From positions 3,356,001 through 3,420,000 of the forward strand of contig NZ_JAGE01000001.1 of the NCBI RefSeq assembly GCF_000526495.1: DNA of 64,000 bases, in the 5' to 3' direction. Below, one piece after another: positions 60,366 to 64,000 of the stretch; the first letter of the stretch is position 1, and each line of letters starts with the position of its first letter. Origin of the DNA: Ruminiclostridium josui JCM 17888. Lineage in GTDB: Bacteria > Bacillota > Clostridia > Acetivibrionales > DSM-1351. Below the pieces are notes generated by a model. It saw nothing but the letters and a program-made list of their open reading frames with translations, was not told the DNA's origin and ran no database searches. The position numbers were made by a program, and so were the translations under genes.

Positions 60366-62258
60366 ATGAAACACGAAAGCGGAAATATTTCAATAAATAC
60401 AGAAAACATATTCCCTATAATTAAAAAGTGGTTATACTCTGAAAAGGACATATTTATAAGGGAACTTGTGTCAAATGCAAGCGATGCCATTAGCAAAATG
60501 AAAAAACTTGATGCAATGGGAGAAGCAGAACTACCAGAAGATAATAAATTTGAAATAAAGGTCATTGTCAATAAAAATGATAAGACCATAAAAGTAATAG
60601 ACAACGGATTGGGAATGACTGCGGAAGAGGTAAAAAAATATATAAATCAGATTGCTTTTTCAGGAGCAGTCGATTTTCTTGAAAAATATAAGGACAAGTC
60701 AGACGACGGTCAAATTATAGGTCACTTCGGTCTGGGATTTTATTCGGCATTTATGGTATCACAGCGTGTCCAGATTGATACACTTTCATATCAGAAAGAT
60801 GCTGCTGCTGTAAGGTGGGTAAGTGACGGAGGAACAGAATTTGAAATGTCAGACTCCGATAGAAATGAGAGAGGAACAACAATAACCTTGTATCTGGCTG
60901 ATGACAGTTTGGAGTTTGCAGATGAATACACAATGAGAAAAACTCTTGAAAAGTATTTTGCATTTCTGCCTTACGAATTATATCTTGAAGATGCAGCAAA
61001 AGCAGAAGAGAAGAAAGAGGAAACTAAAGAAGCTGATGACAAGGCAGAGGCAGAACCTAAAAAGCCGGAGCCTTTAAATGATACAAAGCCTCTTTGGCTT
61101 AAAAATCCAAGGGACTGTACAGACGAAGAATATAAACAGTTCTACACAAAAGTGTTCCATGATTTTAATGAACCACTTTTCTGGATACATTTAAATATGG
61201 ATTATCCATTTAACTTGAAAGGAATACTTTATTTCCCTAAGTTAAAACACGAATTTGAGACAATGGAGGGGCAGATAAAGCTTTACTACAATCAGGTATT
61301 TGTGGCTGACAATATAAAGGAAGTAATTCCTGAATTCCTGCTGTTGCTAAAGGGTGTACTGGATTGTCCTGATTTGCCGTTGAATGTTTCAAGAAGCTTC
61401 TTACAAAACGATGGTTATGTAAATAAGATTTCCACACATATAACAAAGAAGGTTGCAGACAAGCTTACATCGTTATTTGAGAATGAACGTGAAAACTATA
61501 ACAAATACTGGGATGACATAAATCCATTCGTTAAATACGGCTGTATACGTGAAGAAAAATTCTATGATAGAGTTAAGGATATACTTATTTTCAAATCAAC
61601 AAAGGGAGGATATACTACCCTTAAGGAATATCTTGAAAACAACAAGGACAATCACGAAAACAAAGTATTTTACGTTTCTGATGAAAATCAGCAGGCACAG
61701 TATATCAAGCTATTTAATGAAAACGGAATGGAAGCGGTAATACTTACAAACATGATTGACAACCACTTTATGTCTCTGCTTGAGAGTAAAGTTACGGGAC
61801 TGCAGTTTAACAGAATTGATGCTGATATTTCTTCAAGCATGAAGCAGGAAAACACAGGTATTCCTGAAGATGATGTTAAATATTTGGAGAATTTATTCAA
61901 GGAAACAGTAAATGATGAAAAACTTAAAATACAGGTTGAATCCTTGAAAAATGAAACTATACCGGCTGTAGTACTGTTGTCGGAGCAATCCAGAAGAATG
62001 CAGGAAATGAGCAAAATGTTCGGTGGAATGGATATGGGTCATATGTTCCCAAAAGAACAGACTCTTGTACTGAACTCTTCAAACAAACTAGTAAAGGCAT
62101 TGATTGACTTAAAGGAAAAGGATGAAAGAAAAGAAGATGTGAAGCTGGTAAGCGAACATATATATGATTTGGCCATGATGAGTCATCAGACTTTGGAGCC
62201 GGATGCTATGGCCAAATTTATACAAAGAAGTAATGAAATATTGATGAAAGTTCTTTAA
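60366..62258 (+). CDS. htpG: Molecular chaperone HtpG (Hsp90)
   Basis: ATP-dependent chaperone of the GHKL family. 630 residues: N-terminal ATPase with ELVSNASDAISKMKKL near 30-45 (the Glu and Asn of the Bergerat fold), DNGLGM near 80, GHFGLGFYSAFMV near 120-132; middle domain with LKGILYFPKLKHEFE; C-terminal dimerisation domain. A highly charged Glu/Lys linker (about 213-240) separates the first two domains and is longer than in many bacterial HtpG. GTGGAGGTAA precedes ATG 60366. Confidence 0.98.
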   Translation: MKHESGNISINTENIFPIIKKWLYSEKDIFIRELVSNASDAISKMKKLDAMGEAELPEDNKFEIKVIVNKNDKTIKVIDNGLGMTAEEVKKYINQIAFSGAVDFLEKYKDKSDDGQIIGHFGLGFYSAFMVSQRVQIDTLSYQKDAAAVRWVSDGGTEFEMSDSDRNERGTTITLYLADDSLEFADEYTMRKTLEKYFAFLPYELYLEDAAKAEEKKEETKEADDKAEAEPKKPEPLNDTKPLWLKNPRDCTDEEYKQFYTKVFHDFNEPLFWIHLNMDYPFNLKGILYFPKLKHEFETMEGQIKLYYNQVFVADNIKEVIPEFLLLLKGVLDCPDLPLNVSRSFLQNDGYVNKISTHITKKVADKLTSLFENERENYNKYWDDINPFVKYGCIREEKFYDRVKDILIFKSTKGGYTTLKEYLENNKDNHENKVFYVSDENQQAQYIKLFNENGMEAVILTNMIDNHFMSLLESKVTGLQFNRIDADISSSMKQENTGIPEDDVKYLENLFKETVNDEKLKIQVESLKNETIPAVVLLSEQSRRMQEMSKMFGGMDMGHMFPKEQTLVLNSSNKLVKALIDLKEKDERKEDVKLVSEHIYDLAMMSHQTLEPDAMAKFIQRSNEILMKVL

Positions 62259-62274
62259 TCAAAAAATACTTAAC

Positions 62275-62315
62275 AAAAACCCCGAATGGCGATTAAATGC
62301 CATCCGGGGTTTTTA
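62275..62315. terminator. Bidirectional terminator between htpG and the acyl-CoA synthetase
   Basis: AAAAACCCCG...ATGGC (62275-62290) pairs with GCCAT...CGGGGTTTTT (62299-62314) with one mismatch; A and T runs flank it, so it serves both convergent genes. Confidence 0.9.
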
Positions 62316-62324
62316 GTATAACTT

Positions 62325-63986
62325 TTATTTATTATCTTTATCAGTCTGTCTTATTTCAACACGTCTGATTTTTCCGCTTATAGTTTTTGGAAGCTCATCT
62401 ACAAACTCAATGATTCTCGGGTATTTATAAGGTGCTGTAACCCTCTTTACATGGTCCTGTAGTTCCTTTACCAGTTCGTCACTTGGAGTATAGTTCTTAG
62501 CTAATATGACGGTAGCTTTTACAATCTGACCTCTGATAGGATCTGGAACAGCAGTTATAGCACATTCCAGAACTGCTGGATGCTCAAGTAAAGCACTTTC
62601 CACTTCGAAAGGCCCGATTCTGTAACCTGAGCTCTTAATTACATCATCAGCTCTGCCTACAAACCAGAAATAACCGTCTTCATCACGCCAAGCCACATCA
62701 CCTGTATAATAAACACCATCATGCCATACTTTATTAGTAAGAGCTTCATCTCTATAGTAACCGCCGAACATACCGGCAGGTTTCTTTCTGGTAGTTCTAA
62801 CAACAATCTGGCCTTCTTCACCATCCTGACATGGATTTCCGTTGTCATCAAGAAGATCTATATCATATCCAGGAGATGGCTTACCCATTGACCCAGGCTT
62901 TGGCTCCATCCATGGGAAAGTACCTACTGTGACAGTTAACTCTGTTTGGCCGAAGGCTTCCATTAACTTTATGCCAGTAGCCTTGTAAAATTGACTGTAT
63001 ACCTCTGGATTGAGAGGTTCTCCTGCAACAGTACAATACTTCAGACTGCTTAAATCATACTTTGAAAGATCTTCCTTGATGAAAAATCTGTAAATTGTAG
63101 GAGGAGCACAAAAAGAAGTAACACGGTGCTTTGAAATAACCTCAAGAAGTTCCTTTGGAACAAATTTATCAAAGTCATATACAAATACAGCACACCCTGA
63201 AAGCCATTGACCATAAATTTTCCCCCATACAGCTTTAGCCCAGCCTGTATCAGCAACTGTCAGGTGAAGACCGTCTTCAGAAACATTCTGCCAGTATTTA
63301 GCAGTAAGGATATGTCCCAAAGGATATTCATAATCGTGCTGAACCATCTTTGGCATACCTGTAGTACCAGATGTAAAGTACAACAATGATATGTCGCTAT
63401 TGTGGGAACCAAAATCTCCCTGAGGCCTTTGGAATTCACTGGAAGCATTTTCAACACCGGATGAGAAATCCAGCCAGCCATCCTTGCTGCCGTTAATCAA
63501 TGCCTTATATTTTACTGTTGGTGTTTTACTTTCGGAATCTTCTATATGTTTTATGACTTCGGGCTCATTAACACAAACAATCATTTTTATGTCTGCTGCA
63601 TTAGCCCTATAGACTATATCTTTTGAAGTAAGAAGATGAGTTGCCGGAATTGTAATGGCACCCAGTTTATGTAAAGCTAAAATACAGAACCAGAACTCGT
63701 ATCGCCTTTTTAATATGAGCATTACTGGGTCGCCTCTTTTAATACCCAATGACTTAAAAAAGTTGGCTGTCTTATCGCTATACTCTTTTAACTGACCGAA
63801 TGTGAATGTCGCTTCTGCTCCAGATTTATCACACCATACAATTGCTACCTTATCCGGTGTTGTTTTTGCATATTCATCAACAACGTCATAGGCAAAATTA
63901 AAGTTCTCAGGTACATTTATTTTAAAGTTCTCGTAAAAATCCTCATAAGATGTAAAGTCTACCCGAGATAAGTATTTTTCCAACAT
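62325..63986 (-). CDS. AMP-forming acyl-CoA synthetase (medium-chain / acetyl-type, ANL superfamily)
   Basis: 553 residues. Activates a carboxylic acid to acyl-AMP and then acyl-CoA. Motifs: P-loop-like [17 protein letters not shown] near 201-217; [13 protein letters not shown] near 345-357; [34 protein letters not shown] (in parts: [15 protein letters not shown] and [16 protein letters not shown] near 420-455), the hinge and CoA-binding region; C-terminal [10 protein letters not shown] with the catalytic Lys. Similarity is strongest to acsM-type medium-chain synthetases; the substrate cannot be read from the sequence. AGGGGG upstream of ATG 63986 is the ribosome-binding site; its promoter may lie outside the window. 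Confidence 0.94.
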   Translation of the reverse strand: MLEKYLSRVDFTSYEDFYENFKINVPENFNFAYDVVDEYAKTTPDKVAIVWCDKSGAEATFTFGQLKEYSDKTANFFKSLGIKRGDPVMLILKRRYEFWFCILALHKLGAITIPATHLLTSKDIVYRANAADIKMIVCVNEPEVIKHIEDSESKTPTVKYKALINGSKDGWLDFSSGVENASSEFQRPQGDFGSHNSDISLLYFTSGTTGMPKMVQHDYEYPLGHILTAKYWQNVSEDGLHLTVADTGWAKAVWGKIYGQWLSGCAVFVYDFDKFVPKELLEVISKHRVTSFCAPPTIYRFFIKEDLSKYDLSSLKYCTVAGEPLNPEVYSQFYKATGIKLMEAFGQTELTVTVGTFPWMEPKPGSMGKPSPGYDIDLLDDNGNPCQDGEEGQIVVRTTRKKPAGMFGGYYRDEALTNKVWHDGVYYTGDVAWRDEDGYFWFVGRADDVIKSSGYRIGPFEVESALLEHPAVLECAITAVPDPIRGQIVKATVILAKNYTPSDELVKELQDHVKRVTAPYKYPRIIEFVDELPKTISGKIRRVEIRQTDKDNK

Positions 63987-64000
63987 TACTTATTCCCCCT

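Overview
This window looks like the chromosome of a low-GC, endospore-forming anaerobic clostridium. Four things point there: AT-rich DNA with strong GGAGG ribosome-binding sites and many TTG starts; the Firmicutes-type replicative polymerase PolC; spore genes (an alpha/beta SASP, prkA-yhbH-spoVR); and the rpsB-to-ribF gene order of Firmicutes. The gene order and the 215-residue EF-Ts remind me of the Ruminiclostridium / Acetivibrio group. That is an impression from memory and was not tested.

Layout. 1-1.2 kb: the 3' end of a MATE transporter. 1.2-14.3 kb: translation (rpsB, tsf, frr), UMP kinase, and an envelope/isoprenoid block (uppS, cdsA, dxr, rseP, ispG) ending in polC. 14.3-23.8 kb: a structured leader, then rimP-nusA-ylxR-ylxQ-infB, a second structured leader, then rbfA-nrnA-truB-ribF. 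23.8-28.6 kb: [NiFe]-hydrogenase maturation genes hypF-C-D-E, without hypA/hypB or hydrogenase subunits. 28.6-32.8 kb: a MacB-like exporter with a Yip1-type membrane protein between the ATPase and the adaptor. 32.8-33.0 kb: a 58-residue membrane protein on the minus strand. 33.2-38.0 kb: two M16 peptidase homologues, lgt and a rodA-like gene. 38.2-49.0 kb: a division and wall cluster (mraZ, rsmH, ftsL-like, PASTA-PBP, murE, murF, mraY, ftsW/spoVE, murG) that lacks murD at its usual place. 49.0-55.5 kb: a minus-strand SASP gene, a PyrR-attenuated uracil permease, a minus-strand GT28 glycosyltransferase, a D,D-carboxypeptidase and a B12/radical-SAM protein. 55.7-60.2 kb: prkA-yhbH-spoVR. 60.3-62.3 kb: htpG behind a perfect CIRCE element. 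62.3-64 kb: an acyl-CoA synthetase on the minus strand.

The genes are mostly conserved housekeeping genes, and I see no mobile element, CRISPR array, tRNA or rRNA. The less ordinary content is regulatory RNA. The rimP leader has two long-range closing stems, each around a hairpin. The rbfA leader has a ten-base anti-Shine-Dalgarno segment that can pair either with a local hairpin partner or with the rbfA ribosome-binding site. The uraA leader is a complete PyrR-type attenuator with terminator, antiterminator and PyrR box. Small unlisted coding candidates are the 58-residue membrane protein and a seven-codon ORF directly in front of a terminator.
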